NCBI RefSeq assembly: GCF_000092285.1
Contig: NC_014100.1
Span: forward strand, 2,418,001 to 2,482,000
DNA length: 64,000 bases
Direction of reading: 5' to 3'
Origin: Caulobacter segnis ATCC 21756
GTDB lineage: Bacteria; Pseudomonadota; Alphaproteobacteria; Caulobacterales; Caulobacteraceae
Below are positions 63,433 through 64,000 of the stretch, piece after piece; within the stretch, counting starts at the first letter, position 1; each line of letters begins with the position of its first letter. A model generated the notes under the pieces. That model worked only from the letters and a program-made list of their open reading frames with translations. It ran no database searches and was not told where the DNA came from. A program made the translations under genes and the position numbers.

Positions 63433-64000
63433 TTGTCCACCCAGTTCCGACTGCCGCTGACCGCCGCGCCGACCTATGCTCGCGAGGACTTCGCCGTCTC
63501 GCCGAGCAACGCCGACGCCGTGGCGCGGGTCGAGGCCTGGCCGGCCTGGCCCGAGGGGCGGCTGGCGCTGATCGGGCCGGCGGGGGTGGGCAAGACGCAT
63601 CTGGCCAGGGCCTGGGCGGCGGCGCATGACGCCGTGGTGGTCGAGGCGACCGGCGACGACGCGCCCGACCTCCCCGCCCTGCGCGGCAAGGCGATCCTGG
63701 TCGAGGACGCCGACCGGCGCGCCGAGGGGACCGCGCTATCGGACGAGGCGCTGTTCCACATCCTCAACATGGCCGGGGTCGACGGCGGGACCGTGCTGCT
63801 GACCGGGCGCGCGGCCCCGGTGGGCTGGGCGGCGAACGTGCCGGACCTGCGCTCGCGGCTCAACGCGCTGTGCGTGGCCTCGATCGAGGCGCCCGACGAC
63901 GTGGTGCTGGAAGCGGTGCTGCGGCGGGCCTTCGAACACCGGCTGCTGAAGCCCGATCCGGACCTCTATCCCTACCTCCTGCTGCGCCTCCCCCGCTCGG
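63433..64000 (+). CDS. hdaA: HdaA, DnaA-related regulator of replication initiation, C-terminus beyond the window
   Basis: AAA+ protein that promotes DnaA-ATP hydrolysis with the sliding clamp, preventing over-initiation. The visible 189 residues start with TTG (LSTQFRLPL), where QFRLPL at 4-9 is the beta-clamp binding hexapeptide. Walker A GPAGVGKT is at 48-55, Walker B AILVEDADR near 95, and LLTGRAAP is a sensor 1 strand. No ATG lies in a suitable place upstream, so TTG with weak GGGA is the best start. Divergent from the AT-rich cassette. Confidence 0.9.
   Translation, partial: MSTQFRLPLTAAPTYAREDFAVSPSNADAVARVEAWPAWPEGRLALIGPAGVGKTHLARAWAAAHDAVVVEATGDDAPDLPALRGKAILVEDADRRAEGTALSDEALFHILNMAGVDGGTVLLTGRAAPVGWAANVPDLRSRLNALCVASIEAPDDVVLEAVLRRAFEHRLLKPDPDLYPYLLLRLPRS

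Overview
The window is high-GC DNA of the Caulobacter type (Alphaproteobacteria, C. crescentus/vibrioides-segnis group). The evidence is gene order and individual genes: a 29-codon sidA in front of dnaE, cicA between clpP and clpX, a 19-gene nuo cluster with lineage-specific inserts, glnB-glnA next to a TonB-dependent receptor, and hdaA. Exact species cannot be fixed from the sequence alone. No transposase, integrase, prophage module or CRISPR array is visible.

Layout. 0-3.2 kb (minus): translation genes rpsB-tsf and pyrH-frr; pyrH carries an apparent frameshift. 3.5-5.3 kb: a HAD phosphatase, a methyltransferase and a GFA-family protein. 5.4-9.0 kb: dnaE preceded by the SOS cell-division inhibitor sidA and a perfect LexA box, with a divergent nucleoside hydrolase. 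10.0-33.6 kb: an unbroken minus-strand run. Reading from its promoter end it holds the complete complex I operon (nuoA to nuoN, with five small accessory genes inside), then birA-coaX-rnj coupled by overlapping stop/start codons, a terminator, then the methylmalonyl-CoA epimerase gene, a DUF1467 gene, proS and the lolC-lolD lipoprotein-release genes. 33.9-37.8 kb: two identical tRNA-Asp genes, a luciferase-like oxidoreductase, a glycosyltransferase, an SPFH/ribbon-helix-helix operon with a 20-bp palindromic operator candidate, and tRNA-Val. 37.9-45.7 kb: the protein quality-control block hup, lon, clpX, cicA, clpP, tig. 45.8-49.5 kb: tRNA-Leu, NAD(P)HX repair enzyme, histidine phosphatase and a thiolase-like protein. 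49.8-54.1 kb: glnB-glnA and a TonB-dependent receptor. 54.1-57.5 kb: a monooxygenase-like protein and two coupled exported amidohydrolases, the second apparently without metal ligands. 57.7-62 kb: parE, an EcsC-family gene and a small membrane protein, separated by large inverted-repeat elements. 62.3-63.3 kb: a visibly AT-richer two-gene cassette of unknown function. 63.4 kb to the end: the start of hdaA.

How the genes work together. Most of the window is core physiology: translation, replication and its control (dnaE, sidA, parE, hdaA), respiration (nuo), cofactor supply (birA, coaX), RNA decay (rnj), envelope lipoprotein export (lolCD), regulated proteolysis (lon, clpXP, cicA) and nitrogen assimilation (glnBA). 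The least explained parts are the AT-rich cassette, the dispersed palindromic elements at 57-62 kb, the SPFH/RHH operon and the pseudo-amidohydrolase pair.
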